DNA of 64,000 nt from Lumbricus terrestris (Eukaryota > Annelida > Clitellata > Crassiclitellata > Lumbricidae): assembly GCA_949752735.1 (NCBI GenBank), contig OX457047.1:4693618-4757617 (forward strand), given 5' to 3'. This document shows positions 20,677 to 33,005 of this stretch, in pieces (positions within the stretch are counted from its first letter, which is position 1; each line of letters begins with the position of its first letter). Both the position numbers and the translations under genes were made by a program. The notes below the pieces were generated by a model. The model ran no database searches, was not told where the DNA came from, and worked only from the letters and a program-made list of their open reading frames with translations.

Positions 20677-22912
20677 CCCTCGAATGCCCAAGAGGATGGG
20701 TCCGACCGGACCCCAGACCCGTTTTTTCCGGATAACTTTTTAACGGCTATAGATCTGCAAAAATGCTTTTAGGACATCCTAAAACAACCATTTGGGCATC
20801 GAATTGTATATTTTGCGTGAGTATTGTCCAACCCTGTACCCCACAACCATAGCATATACTAAGGATACCGCAAGATATCCGGCTATTAGTCATACATGCG
20901 CATGGTTACTGGCCAATAAATAAATGGTCAACGCACTTTATATGAAATAAAGATTCCTATAATTTGTTGAACTTAGATTTACTGACATTGTAGCACAATG
21001 TTTGGCCTATGTTTGCAACACAGAATTTGAAAGTCTGCAAGTTTGTGTAGGCCTATCACAGCAATAATTGCATACAACAGGCGTGCGTCAAGACACAAAC
21101 GGTGGCAACCGTTCTGTCAAGGTTACGCGAGTAAATGGCTCCGCTTTTCTGCTTAACCGGTGATGTTGTAGACGGCAGTGGCCTACCCTTCTTACTCAAC
21201 CTAAAAGTAGGCTAGGCCTAACACCACACAGTGACACAGCTGTTCATACTTCCCCTTCCTACGCAATTGCTTGAAAATTACCTCTATCAATTGTGGCATG
21301 GTGTTATCAGGTCAGGAACCCCCTCTGAGAAGTTTCTCTTGAAGCGGCGCTATACAAATTTGCAACTGCGACTACGATTTAATCTACCATAATGCAACTG
21401 GTCCGTCGATAGCTGGAAGTGATAGCAGCTGACTTGCATGCGGACGCGCCGGACGTATTATAGCTTCCTTCGGTAAAGACGCAGGGAAGCATATAATGTG
21501 TATCACGAGATTTTTTCACTATTATATTACACCAGATGGTGCTATTGCGATATAAGATACATCAAGCGATTGCAAATTCATTTGGGATCACATAGAACTA
21601 AATTCTGTAACGATATTCCAATCCCTTATCAACATATTAACCCTCGGGCTACCAAGGGGGGGTGGTTGCCACCCCCCCTAGGTTTTTCCCAAATCAAACG
21701 CGTTCCGTCTGGAATAAAATTTTGAAAAAATTGATAGCTGTAGAGGGTTCATTGGGACACATTTTGAGATAAAACTTTTTATGATGCCCCCTACCGTTCA
21801 AAAGTTACACCCGATATACCAAAGGCACCAGGGGGGGGGGTGGATACCACCACCCCCTAGAATATCGTCTGTAACTTTTCCGCCCCTTAATATTAAGAGA
21901 CACAAATTATACCATTCTATAGAGGGAATGTGGGGCTACATTTCCATGCTCATTGAGTTGTCTTTTGCCAACCGGAAGTGCTCAAAATAAATTAAAATAT
22001 ATATAAAGGTGTTTTATTTTCATAAAATTGTCATGTTTTTTCTATTATAACTTATCCATAATTTATTTTTTAATCGAAATAAATTATGCCATTCTGTAGA
22101 GGGCATTTAGGGCTATTTTTTAATATTAAATAATTTAAAATTTGATGACCGGAAGTGCTCAAAATAAATTAAAATGTATAAAAATGTTGGGTTTTTTTGC
22201 AACGCGAGCCGATAAGTCTGCGTAAACGTTTTTCAGCATTTATAACATGTTTTTTTGTTTTGATTTAACATAAAACAAACTTATTACTAGTTTTTATAGT
22301 TTAATATTGGAGTTTATTATATGTAAACTACCTTTTATATATAAATCATGTATAAAACACACAGAATCTAATATATTCCCTATGCGTAAGCATACATTTT
22401 GTGGAATCGACGGGTACCCATGGTAAAAAATTCATAATTTCGAGGTGCCTTCATATTTTCTAAACCTAAATATACCATTTTGTGCAGAAATGAATGCTGA
22501 ATCGAATGGTGTATTACAAGTTATGATATCTCAAACCAAACCCAAAATCCAGGGGGGGGGGTGGTAACCACCCCCCCCCCCTTGGTAGTCGGTGTTACAA
22601 AAAAAGCTTGGTAGCCTGAGGGTTAACATGAAAGCAATAGGCTTCCTTCGGTAAATCAAAGTAAATGTAAATCACGCAAGCAAGCATAAAATGTGTATCA
22701 CGAGATTTTTACACTGCTATTTTACACCAGGTGGTGCTATTGTGATATAGGATACACCAATCGATTGTAAATTCATTTGGGATCATATAGAACCAAATTC
22801 TGTAACGATATTCCAATCCCTTCTCAAGATATTCACACACAAAACGTTGGGGTCCGCGCGGACCCCCGCCTTGGGCCTTCATGTACCAAAAAATACCTTG
22901 GGCACTCGAGAG
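20677..22912. mobile_element. TTAA-flanked MITE family A, expanded by insertions
   Basis: TTAA at 20673-20676 and 22913-22916 flank ends CCCTCGAATGCCCAAGAGG and CCTTGGGCACTCGAGAG. Palindromes GGTCCGACCGGACC (near 20699) and GGGGTCCGCGCGGACCCC (near 22850) lie just inside. Relative to 17784-18435 it carries a 570-bp unrelated stretch (about 20890-21455) and a complete family B element (21641-22622). Confidence 0.85.
21641..22622 (+). mobile_element. TTAA-flanked MITE family B (982 bp), nested in family A
   Basis: TTAA at 21637-21640 and 22623-22626 flank ends CCCTCGGGCTACCAAGG and CTTGGTAGCCTGAGGG. A GGGGGTGG/CCACCCCC palindrome lies next to each end and a third near 21834. The middle holds two copies of GACCGGAAGTGCTCAAAATA or a close variant. 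The paralogous family A copy has TTTTAGCATGAAAAC at the equivalent place, so the insertion is exactly at TTAA. Confidence 0.88.
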
Positions 22913-23027
22913 TTAAACTAAACACTTCATCCAACATTGCAACGAAACACTTCTCTCACTAAAGTTCTAAATATTCACACAAAACGGAGGACTTTGCTTT
23001 ATAATAATTAGATACCAAGGTGCAATT

Positions 23028-23165
23028 GTGCCTTATGATGGATGGATCCGATTTTACCAGGGTCTATGACAACAGAGGCCGTTACCCTGGACATAAATTT
23101 GCTCGGCGTATTACAGCACTCAAGAGCATTTATTGGACCAAGGGCATAACTAATGACTGGTTTTA
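23028..23165 (-). repeat. dispersed hairpin repeat copy, longest
   Basis: Reverse copy with both stem arms, CCAGGGT and ACCCTGG, around GTTGTCATA. It extends through AAATTTGCTCGGCGTATTAC. A short open frame (DGSDFTRVYDNRGRYPGHKF) runs through it, but other copies do not conserve it. Confidence 0.6.
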
Positions 23166-23756
23166 CTAAGGGCTTGACGAAGCCACTGAACAAAAACCAG
23201 CGCATTCCAAGATTCGTTGCTGAATCTCTAGTACGCTTCATTCTTTTCTTTGTATGTATTTTTCCCTTTGCATTAGGGTTTGACAGCGCTCTCAGATAGG
23301 TACGAAGAAGTTATAAATGGTCCAATTTGTTAGACATGCTACGACACCAAAGTTGGACTTAAGCAAAATTCTACTATGGACAAAGTCAATCAATAAAACA
23401 CAAAGAGGTTTAGAGCGAAATTCTACTTGTAATATAATTATTTATCTCAAAGGAGTTTACAATTCAAGTAGGATATTAATATAATTATCAGAATGCGCTG
23501 TATATATCATCATGAATGTCGTTTTCAAAGTTTGCAGAGTTCGTCCACAGAGGATGTGATGTGTCGAAAGCAGATTTCGAACGTGTCCATTATTCAATAG
23601 TCAATGTCTCTTTGTTGAGTGTCTCGCTAAACAAAGAATAACGCAATGAAAGTTCCATACTACATGTATAGTCTACACGAAAATATTCGCGATGACATTT
23701 TTAATTAATACAGCAAGCATGTTTTAATATATATTAATAGCTAGGCCTACTTAGTG
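23166..23756. other. no gene recognised
   Basis: AT-rich; nothing supportable. Confidence 0.4.
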
Positions 23757-23905
23757 GGGTGCTGTGGTGTAGGGGCATGTTCGGTGCCTTTGAATCGGGA
23801 GATTTCGGGTCCGAATCCACCCGAAGTTTCCGCGGATAGGGACCCTGTGCAAGTCCTTTAGGCCTACTCACAATTACTCACAAAAACTTCGACTTGTTCA
23901 CGTCT
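23757..23905 (+). repeat. tRNA-derived SINE, diverged
   Basis: A box TGGTGTAGGGG and B-box-like GGGTCCGAATCC are spaced as in a tRNA, followed by CCCTGTGCAAGTCCTTTA and ACTCACAATTACTC. These parallel the SINE body at 53841-54050. Confidence 0.65.
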
Positions 23906-24261
23906 TCTGTGCGTTTTCATCTGAATAAATCATTTTTTTCTAAAACCGCATGGAGAAAAAGCAAGATCCTGACAAAAAAAACCCTAGAAACTAGACAAGA
24001 CTGAATCAACCTAGATCTAGTGGCAAAAATCTAAGAGTGACATCGCTGAGCGTTACAAACAATATGCTGGTCAACGACGATTATCATAAGGAACAATGTC
24101 GAATCTGTAGAATTATAGTTATTAACTGCTTTGTACTCACTTTGCTCTGCCTGTTCTTTCCACGGCACTTTCCTTCGCCAGCGTCTTTAAAAGGCATTAA
24201 ACATGAAATCGAACGGGTCATAGTCTCTCTGCAACATGAGTTGAAAAGCGTAGGATGTTAA

Positions 24262-25229
24262 CCCTCAGGCTACCAAGCTTTTTTTGTAACACTGACTACC
24301 AAGGGGGGTGGTTACCACCCCCATGGATTTTGGGTTTGGTTTGAGATATCATTACTTGTAATACAGCATTTTATTCAGCATTAATTTCTGCACAAAATGG
24401 TATATTTAGGTTCAGAAAATATGAATGCCCCTCGAAATTATGAATTTTTTACATTGGATACCCGTCGATTCCACAAATTGTATACTTACGCATAAGGAAT
24501 ATATTAGATTCTGTGTGTTTTATACATGATTTATATACAAAAAGTAGTTTACATATAATACAAGTCCAATATTCAACTATAAAAACTAGTAACAAGTCTG
24601 TTTTATGTTCAATCAAAACAAAAAAACATGTTTTAGCCGTTGAAAAACGTTTGCACAGACATATCGGCTTGCGTTGTAAAAAAAACCCCAACATTTTCAC
24701 ACATTTTAATTTATTTTGAGCACTTCCGGTCATCAAAAAACAAATTATTTAGTATCAGAAAATAGCACTAAATGCCCTCTACAGAATGGCATAATTTATT
24801 GTTATTAAAAAAAATTATGGATAAGTTATAATAGCACAAACATGACAATTTTATGAAAATAAAACACTTTTATATATATTTTAATTTATTTTGAGCACTT
24901 CCGGTTGTCAAAAGACAACTCAGTGAGCATGGAAATGTAGCCCCACATTCCCTCTATAGAATGGTATAATTTGTGTCTCTTAATATTAAGGGGCGGAAAA
25001 GTTACAGACAATATTCTAGGGGGGAGGTGGTATCCACCCCCCTGGTACCTTGGGTATATCGGGTGTAACTTTTGAACGGTAGGGGCATCATCAAACATTT
25101 TAGCTCAAAATGTGTCCCAATGAACCCTCTACAGCTACCAATTTTTTCCAAATTTTATTCAAGACGGAACGCGTTTGATTTGCGACAAACCTAGGGGGTG
25201 GCAACCACCCCCCCTTGGTAGCCCGAGGG
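24262..25229 (-). mobile_element. TTAA-flanked MITE family B (968 bp), inverted relative to 21641
   Basis: TTAA at 24258-24261 and 25230-25233 flank CCCTCAGGCTACCAAGC and CTTGGTAGCCCGAGGG. It is the reverse orientation of 21641-22622 along its whole length, with the same palindromes and CACTTCCGGT words. Confidence 0.88.
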
Positions 25230-25369
25230 TTAAAGGTGAACAATTGAGACTCAAGTTTTGGAACGTCTGCCAATTTTTAAAAGGAATCACATCCATCAAA
25301 GTAGAATCAGAAAACGATGTTTGCATCTATTATAGGCTATGCATGTACATGATTGTATGGACGTTAGTT

Positions 25370-25607
25370 GGTCGCGGTGGTGCAGCGGTGGAGTCGATGT
25401 CTCGGAACCGGAGGACTCCAGGTTAAATGAAAATCAAATCCACCCTCAAGCCGCCGCTGCGTTGGGACAAGTTCTTAACTCGCAATTGCACTGGCGCTTC
25501 GGCGTGAAACTCCGAAGCAGTGTCTGTGATGTAATCGGGAGTGCCTCTGTGTAGCAAGCTTCAAGAGGCGCCACAGAAATGAACAAATAAATTAATAAAT
25601 ATAAATT
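25370..25607 (+). repeat. tRNA-derived SINE, complete
   Basis: The head has A box TGGTGCAGCGG (25378-25388) and a B-box-like GGTTAAATG...AAATCC. The body reads CTCAAGCCGCCGCTGCGTTG, AACTCGCAATTGCACTGG, AAACTCCGAAGCAGTG, and ends CAAGAGGCGCC then an AATAAATA tail. Copies occur at 53841-54050 and 54527-54668. Confidence 0.8.
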
Positions 25608-25736
25608 ACTGACTAAAAAATTTAATGAATCAATTAGGATCTGTCATTTTGTCCTTTAATAATTATGTATATTCTGGACTACTGAAGTAGGCTTATCTTA
25701 GCTCATGATACTGTACTCCTGCTTAACCCTCCGAAT

Positions 25737-26340
25737 ACCAAGGGGGTTGTATCCCCCCCGCCCTAGGTTTTCCGAAATAATACTTGTTACGTTTGGAATA
25801 AAATTTTGACGTTTTAGGTAGCTGTAGAGTGTAGAGGATTCGTTTGCACACATTTTGAGGCAAAATTTGTGATGATACTCCATACCGTTCAAGAGTTATA
25901 CACGATATACCCGAGGTACCAGAACGGGGTGGATACCACACCTCTAGATTATCGACTGTATCTTATCCGACGTTTAATACGAAGAGACAAAATTTTTACC
26001 ATTCTGTTAAGAGGGAATGTGGGGATGCATTTCCATGGTCATTGAGTTGTAGTTTGACAACCGCAAGTGCTCAATCAAAATAAATTAAAATATATAAAGA
26101 TAGGTTTTATTCTCGTATTTTTTTAGGTTTTTTCTACTATACCCCGGTAACGTATCCATAATTTATTTCTGAATAGAAATAAATTAAGTCAGTCTATATA
26201 GGGCATGTAGGGCTATTTTTCATACCAAGTAATTTGACTTTTGATGACCGGAAGTGCTCAATATAAATTCAAATGTGTGAAAATGTTGTGATTTTACAAC
26301 GCAAATCGATATTTCTGTGTAAACTTTGTCAGCGGCTAAT
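25737..26340 (+). mobile_element. TTAA MITE family B, diverged and 3' truncated
   Basis: TTAA at 25733-25736 is followed by CCCTCCGAATACCAAGG and a decayed palindrome. The body follows the family B order, but the right terminus is missing and a (CATA)n array begins about 35 bp later. Confidence 0.75.
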
Positions 26341-26375
26341 GAACTTATATTAGCTGAAACAGATATTGACGATGA

Positions 26376-26433
26376 ATACATATACATACATACATAATTA
26401 TATACATACATACATACATACATACATACATAC

Positions 26434-26464
<31 letters not shown>

Positions 26465-26556
26465 CATACATACATACATACATACATACATACATACATA
26501 CATACATACATACATACATACATACATACATACATACATACATACATACACACATT
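26376..26556 (+). repeat. (CATA)n microsatellite
   Basis: About 45 CATA units, the reverse complement of the ATGT type at 18.8 kb. Confidence 0.95.
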
Positions 26557-26569
26557 CATACATTAGGGT

Positions 26570-27070
26570 GATTCACGTCACAATGGGACTGAATGTTTTT
26601 ATATTTTGGGCTGACATAGTAGATAATTTTGTTCCTTTGGTCTTATTCAACAATGCAACCAAATTTTACTGTAATATATTAACTTTTACTGGGTTCTCAA
26701 TGCCACTGAAATATTACATGGGGCCTACATGAAGAAAGCGACGCACGTGCCATTAACGAGAATAGCATGTAACAATACTTATTAGATCAAGCTACACTGC
26801 CTTGCTAAGCGAAAAGACAGTAACTCAAAAAAGGTGATTCCGCGTAAAACGACAAAGAAGAAATCGGTTTAATCCAACCAGAAATAATATTTCAATCTTT
26901 CTGAATTTTTGCAAACAGTCAGATCTAAACTTGTGAATTTAGGAAATAAACTCGTTTTTGGTGAAATTTGAGTAAAAATTGCATAAAAATGAGTTGCTGT
27001 CTTTTTGTTTAGTATCGAAGCATTGAATATTGGCTTGCTGCTAAGCAAGAAAGCAGTAAGTCTTCATTAT
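26570..27070. other. no gene recognised
   Basis: The words GGGTGATTCACGTC (26566) and AGGTGATTCCGCGTAAAA (26833) hint at repeat ends, but nothing can be assigned. Confidence 0.4.
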
Positions 27071-27084
27071 AGGGCTGCAAACTG

Positions 27085-27450
27085 GTGAGAAAATGTTCAC
27101 TTTGCATAAAATTTGGCATATACCACGTACAAGTCCTAACAAAAAGACTTGTCAATCGGGGCCACCGCAGATTTGCAATCTGGCCAAAATGGCAGCCATT
27201 TTTCAAAATGGCTGGCCAATCTACATATTTTTTAAGATATCAGATCCTATTTCACTTAGAATCGTCATCTTGGTGCCTAAACATATATTTGTGGGGGCAA
27301 GGATTCCAATGGGGCCACCTAAAACTTCCTATCGCATCAGTGGCGACCATTTCTCAAAATGGCCGACCAGAATGTTATTTTTCAATATCTCAGCATTTAG
27401 TTCACTTAGAATGGTCATCTTGGTGCCTAAACATACATTTGCCTTGACTT
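27085..27450 (+). repeat. tandem duplication, about 170-bp unit
   Basis: Two units share CAAAATGGC, TTCACTTAGAATNGTCATC and TTGGTGCCTAAACATANATT. Two overlapping 120-residue ORFs in different frames span it and are probably chance. Confidence 0.7.
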
Positions 27451-27834
27451 TGTAAACGTATCACCATTGGCTGCTTGTCTAATTTCTAATTATGTTCATG
27501 TAACAGTCGTCAGAATCGGTAATGAGATACTTATGTATATCCAGCCACATGCAGCCTATAATTGCTAATAAAATATTTACCGGCTGTCGGTTAGTGATGG
27601 CGGCGCGCTTATCAGTAGGGCCCCTGTTACAGGGGCACCTGCAATAAAAACATAGACGTTCATTCTGTGTCTTCAGTTGAGAAGGATTCGCATGCAAGTT
27701 AAGAGCAAACATACGATATATCGATAGATGATGAACCACTGGAAAGTTGTTATGGCAATTATATTAGTTTATATATATATGCTAAATAATTTTGCCTATG
27801 TATAATTATATTTATTATAATATAGATATGGTGC

Positions 27835-27892
27835 GTGTCTGTGTGTGTGTGTGTGTTTGTGTGTGTTCGTGTGTCTGTCTGTGTGGGTGTGT
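27835..27892 (+). repeat. (GT)n microsatellite
   Basis: Imperfect GT repeats. Confidence 0.9.
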
Positions 27893-27894
27893 AC

Positions 27895-28925
27895 AGGATG
27901 GGTCAAAACATAAAGTAAGCCCTAAGTCTTTTTTGCTAATTGCTTGGCCAAGAGTATGGAATTTTACATTAAATTTGACAGCTTTAATGGCCATTTATAT
28001 TCACGTCGGCCTACAGTAGCCTAATTTCACCAAGGTATTTTGAACATAACAAAAGTTATATCATGTTTAGTGAGTTCACCCAGTGTTATTGGACGGTCTA
28101 AAAACACAATGTAACAGCAGGTAATAAAAACTCGATTTTATGAAGTTACATCTCAAATACATGTAAGTTTTATCATGCAAACTTGATACTGTTTTACAAT
28201 TTGTATCTCACGTGTCCATCACCAGCGCCTACACATATTCTCTTTGTAAAAATCTTCGTTGGTCTCATTGATGTGTTCCAGAGGTAAACCTTGACCCTTC
28301 TCACACCAACTCCAATGCCAATTTATTATTTCCTCAACGACATGTTTCTTGAAGGTATGTCTACTCAGCTTTCACTGTTTATCAGAGTAAGCCAGGCTTA
28401 TGGCCTTAACTCCATGACCATGCTCATGAAGTGTCTGAATACGCAAGATTCGACTCTATTTGACACGTTCAAACTGAGTCAATTTACATATATAAGAATA
28501 AAAATTTGAATTTCATTCCTGTAATAACGAAATTACAAAATTGACAGATTCTTTATTTACCAACTTGACAGTCATCTTGTGACTTCACAGTGAAGTGCGG
28601 GCGCATCTACGCTGGTATTCTGTTAATGAAGGTATTTTTCTAGATCTTTTTAGATCTGAAATAAAACTGGATTGACGACTAAGCGCTTAAATCCGACTTC
28701 TGTTCAACAATAATTTATTTTCATCAATGCAACTTGCATTTAACAACGCGATCATTTCGTGAATTCATCTCAACTTTACATGCACAGGCATTCTTTTCAT
28801 TCAATTCGGCTTCATTCAAGAGACGTTCATTTCATCGGTCTATTTTTGGCATCGAGGGTTTCATCTGCTTTCGCTCCATAAGGAGTTCTTTCCATCATTC
28901 CAACTTCTCTTTCAGCGGCAACAAT
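27895..28925. other. no gene; possible mariner-like end at 27893
   Basis: TACAGGATGGGTCAAAACAT followed by AAAGTAAGCCC resembles a Tc1/mariner terminus, but no second end is visible. The rest is unassigned. Confidence 0.35.
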
Positions 28926-29753
28926 CAGTGCTTAATCCATCTCCCCTCCTCTTGGGGTGGTGGGGGGGGGGGGAATTGAGGTTTCTGGGAGGGGACAATT
29001 GAGCGACGCTCGTAATGCGTGTAGCATCGAGATTGGGAAGGGAGAGGTATGGGGTGGGATGCGCCCCTCCCCATCAGAAACTTTTTGAATTTCCACATTG
29101 CAATGGCAGCATTTTAAGGTGTCGTCATAACAAAATAGCTGTACTTTTTCAGTGACCCATTAGAAACTTTTTGAATTTCCACATTGCAATGCCAGCATTT
29201 TAAGGTGACGTATTGACAAAATAGCTGTACTCTTTCAGTGACCAATTAGAAACTTTTGAATTTCCACATTGCAATGGCAGCATTTTAAGGTGTCATCTTA
29301 ACAAAATAGCTGTACTTTTTCAGTGAACCATTAGAAACTTTTTGAATTTCCATATTGCAGTGGCAGCATTTTAAGGTGCGGTCTTAACAAAATAGCTGTA
29401 CTTTTTCAGTGACCCATTAGAAACTTTTTGAATTTCCACATTGCAATGGCAGCATTTTAAGGTGCCGTCTTAACAAAATAGCTGTACTTTTTCAGTGACC
29501 CATTAAAAACTTTTTGAATTTCAACATTGCATTAGCAGCATTTTAAGGTGTCATCTTAACCTGATAGTATCATATATTATAGTAGTAAATAATGTCATTA
29601 TAATCATATAATAATAAATAATATCACGGTATATTATAACACTTCATGTAAAACAATGATGAAAACAGAAACTAAAAACCAATATCATTTCGTCAAATTT
29701 TTCTGTGGGGGGAAATGTCAATCCCACCCCAGAGACGTCTAGATTAAACACTG
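28926..29753 (+). mobile_element. CAGTG-ended non-autonomous element, copy 1 (828 bp)
   Basis: The left end is CAGTGCTTAATCCATC and the right end TCTAGATTAAACACTG. Flanks GGCAACAAT (28917-28925) and GGTAACAAT (29754-29762) form a near-perfect direct repeat, as for hAT. Inside are a G-run (28962-28973), an array of 86-bp units (29070-29560), and an AT-rich 3' block with AATTTTTCTG. Confidence 0.75.
29070..29560 (+). repeat. 86-bp tandem array, about 5.7 units
   Basis: The unit contains AGAAACTTTTTGAATTTCCA, GCAATGGCAGCATTTTAAGG, AACAAAATAGCTGTAC and TTTTTCAGTGA. Confidence 0.95.
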
Positions 29754-29763
29754 GGTAACAATG

Positions 29764-30383
29764 TCTGTGGACCAGTTGTCGTGGAACTGTCATGCAGAGA
29801 GCGGATATAGAATTAGGTTGATTTTTCGAAAAAGTGAACACAGAAACTTTTAATTCTAGGGCGATGATTTGGCGAAAAAAGACGCGATATATTACGCTGA
29901 ATCTTTTTTTCATGCACGGATCCAGAATAATTTAATTCTTGAAAGTAGAATGACACGGAAAGTAAAATTTCACCATTATCGTTGCTATCTCGTCACGCAG
30001 AACTTTCACTCATCATGTCTTTTTATGTGATTGGTGTAAATGCGTTACCTGTAGACATCCACTCCAGGGCATGGTCCGTTTTCGTTCTGGGTCTTGCCGT
30101 TTGTTGTAACGCCCACAGTAAAGTTGAAATCTGTAACGAGCACTGACAATAATCATTACAATCACACAGGGCTTTGAAGAGGACTTCTCTGGTCGTTGAC
30201 GTGAAGTTGAAATACCTCAATCCTGAGACGTCTCCCAGTAATTCACCAACGTTTTTAGGATTGCACTACAATAGAAAAAAAAATCATCGATCACTGTCCG
30301 ATTGAAATAAATGCAGGTTTGGTTATGCACAGGGCCGGTGTCATGAAATAAAGCCTTATCCTGAAACAGAGTCTCCCCTTGCT
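29764..30383. other. no gene recognised
   Basis: Short ORFs only. Confidence 0.4.
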
Positions 30384-30415
30384 GATACAGAGTCTCCGGG
30401 GGGAGACTCTGTATC
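30384..30415. repeat. perfect 14-bp inverted repeat with GGGG loop
   Basis: GATACAGAGTCTCC (30384-30397) pairs with GGAGACTCTGTATC (30402-30415). Further AGTCTCCCC words follow at 30440-30500. Confidence 0.85.
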
Positions 30416-30643
30416 CGGGGGGACTTTGTATCGGAACTAAGTCTCCCCCATTGAACTAGAATCTCACCCTATATGATGCAAAGTCTCCCCCTACTAAAAT
30501 AGCTACTTGGGGGCCCTATTTAGCGGGATTTCCTCCCTTCTGGGTCTCCTTTTGTGTCCTAATTCTTTACTATAAAGTGTTCTTTAACTTCGCACTCCAG
30601 GTCCAGGGCTACTGATCACACTGATATCACTCTAGTTACAAAG

Positions 30644-32463
30644 CAGTGTTTAATCTAGTCCCCCTCGGCTGGGGGGAATTGAGGTTTCTGGGGGGGAGAC
30701 AATTGAGCGTCCGAAGGACGCTCGTGAGGCGCGTAGCGCACTGGGGGGTTATGAGGAAGGGGCAAATTCCCCTCCCCATTAGAAATTTTTTGAATGTCCA
30801 CATTGCAATGGCAGTATTTTAAGATGTCATCTTAACAAAATAGCTGTACTTTTTCAGTGATCCATTAGAAACTTTTTGAATTTCCACATTGCAATGGCAG
30901 TATTTGAAGGTGTCATCTTAACAAAATAGCTGTACTTTTTCAGTGACCCAATAGAAATTTTTTCAATTTTCACATTGCAATTGCAGCATTCTAAGGTGTC
31001 ATCTTAACAAAATAGCTGCACTTTTTCAGTGACCCATTAGAAACTTTTTGAATTTCCACAATGCAATGGCAGCATTTTAAGGTGTCATCTTTACAAAATT
31101 GCTGTACTTTTTCAGTGACCCATTAGAAATTTTTTGAATTTTCACATTGCAATGGCAGCATTTTACGGTGTCATCTTAACAAAATAGCTGTACTTTTTCA
31201 GTGACCCATTAGAAACTTTTAGAATTTCCACAATGCAATGGCAGCATTTTAAGGTGTCATCTTAACAAAATTGCTGTACTTTTTCAGTGATCCATTAGAA
31301 ACTTGTTGAATTTCCACAATGCAATGGCAGCATTTTAAGGTGTCATCTTAACAAAATTGCTGTACTTTTTCAGTGGCCCATTAGATACTTTTTGAATTTC
31401 CACATTGCAATGGATGGCAGCATTTTAAGGTGTTATCTTAACAAAATAGCTGTAGCCTACTTTTTCAGTGACTCATTAGAAACTTCTTGAATTTCCACAT
31501 TGCAATGGTACCATTGAAGATGCCATTTTTGCAAAATAACTCCATTATTTCAGTACTGATAAAAAGTGTTTTAGGATTTCAATATATATATATATTATAT
31601 AATTATAATTACAATAAAAAATCTTTATGTATCGTGTTCAGCAGCTCAGTTCTGCTGTTGCTGGGTTATTCTAATGAATTACTGTTTACATGAGTAAATA
31701 AGCTGACTTTTCAGCACTGTAATCAGAAACTGTCAGCTTATCCCAGTTTCTCCATATGGCACTGAGTTGCTGACCAGTACATACTTTCCGAAATCATATT
31801 TAATGGTACACAAATCTACCAAGAGCTAATAAACTACCGGTACCAAAATCAAGAAGCCACTAGTCTTGTAGTAATAATGCTGTTTTACTAGGTGTTCAGA
31901 TAATAGGACCAAAACATTTTGAAATTTGACAGTTTAAAATGTGAAGGATAGCAATTGATAGCCATGCAGTTGTACAAAAATAGTATTTGCACAAATATTA
32001 ACAGTAAATTATACTCAGTTTTGCTGGATTTTGTGATATAATATAACAGTAAATAATTACCACAACCATGTAGCAGTAAATAATATTACGGTATATTATT
32101 ATAACAGTTCATGTAATGCAATGATGTGAACACTAAACAGCAACTAAATACTATTATCATTTTGACAAATTTTTCTGGAGGAGATATCATCTCTGTTTTT
32201 AGTTAGAAAAAATAGTGTTTATCTAAATATATACAGTAAGTTATATTCATTGCAACATGATAGTATCATATATTATAGTAGTAAATAATGTCATTATAAT
32301 CATATAATAGTAAATAATATCACGGTATATTATAACACTTCAAGTAAAACAACGATGAAAAAGTTACTAAAAACCAATAACATTTTGTCAAATTTTTCTG
32401 GGGGGGAATGTCAATCCTGGGGGGATGAAAGTTCCCCCCCAGAGACGTCTAGATAAAACACTG
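30644..32463 (+). mobile_element. CAGTG-ended non-autonomous element, copy 2 (1820 bp)
   Basis: Ends CAGTGTTTAATCTAG and TAGATAAAACACTG match copy 1. The inverted similarity extends outward (GTTACAAAG on the left, CTTTGTAAC on the right). The 86-bp array is longer (30774-31515), and the right-end block appears twice (32085-32200 and 32258-32463). Confidence 0.75.
30774..31515 (+). repeat. 86-bp tandem array, about 8.6 units
   Basis: Same unit as 29070-29560 with scattered substitutions and one small insertion near 31412. Confidence 0.95.
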
Positions 32464-32835
32464 CTTTGTAACCACTGTGTCTAAATAATCCTTTCTTATC
32501 TATTCCTGTGGGGCAATTCCAATACAGGCCCATTGACCATGTAACGTTCTTTAGCTAATTATGTTTTCGCTTTGATTATTGTCTGATTAATTTGTGATAG
32601 GCTACTTGTGATGTTTTGTGTAATCTTATACCTGCCTTAGTGTGCTTGATACACATGGACCAATAAAAAACTGATTGATTGATTTTTTTTTTATAAAATA
32701 TTATTATTTAAGGGAAAATACTCTCATTAATTCGACTTCCACGTAACAAAGATTCTTTTCAGTCAGTTCGTACCTAATCCACTCTGGTGGACGAATCGTC
32801 CACTGACTAATCGTCCATAGACGAATCGCCCGCTT

Positions 32836-33005
32836 GCAGTGGCAGCGCCAGAATTTCAGTTTTGGGGGCTGAGTACTCGCGGAGGAAGTTTTCCATTCTC
32901 ATCCGCCAAAATTTCTGACGACCTTTTTTAGTCATCCGTCCGAAATCTCATGGAACTTTTCCATTCTCAACCGCAAAAATTTCTGACGACCCTTTTTTTA
33001 GTCAT
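32836..33005. repeat. truncated hAT MITE
   Basis: GCAGTGGCAGCGCCAGAATT begins the copy, and the TTTCTGACGACC hairpin arm occurs twice. The copy ends abruptly at 33005 where another inverted-repeat element begins. Confidence 0.65.

Noticed and set aside
23008..23241. Small protein (DGSDFTRVYDNRGRYPGHKF) conserved among repeats
   Set aside because: Other copies of the repeat break or change the frame; conservation follows the DNA hairpin rather than codons.
27085..27455. Two overlapping 120-residue ORFs as a possible gene
   Set aside because: They lie in different frames across a tandem duplication, with no recognisable domain and no frame preference.
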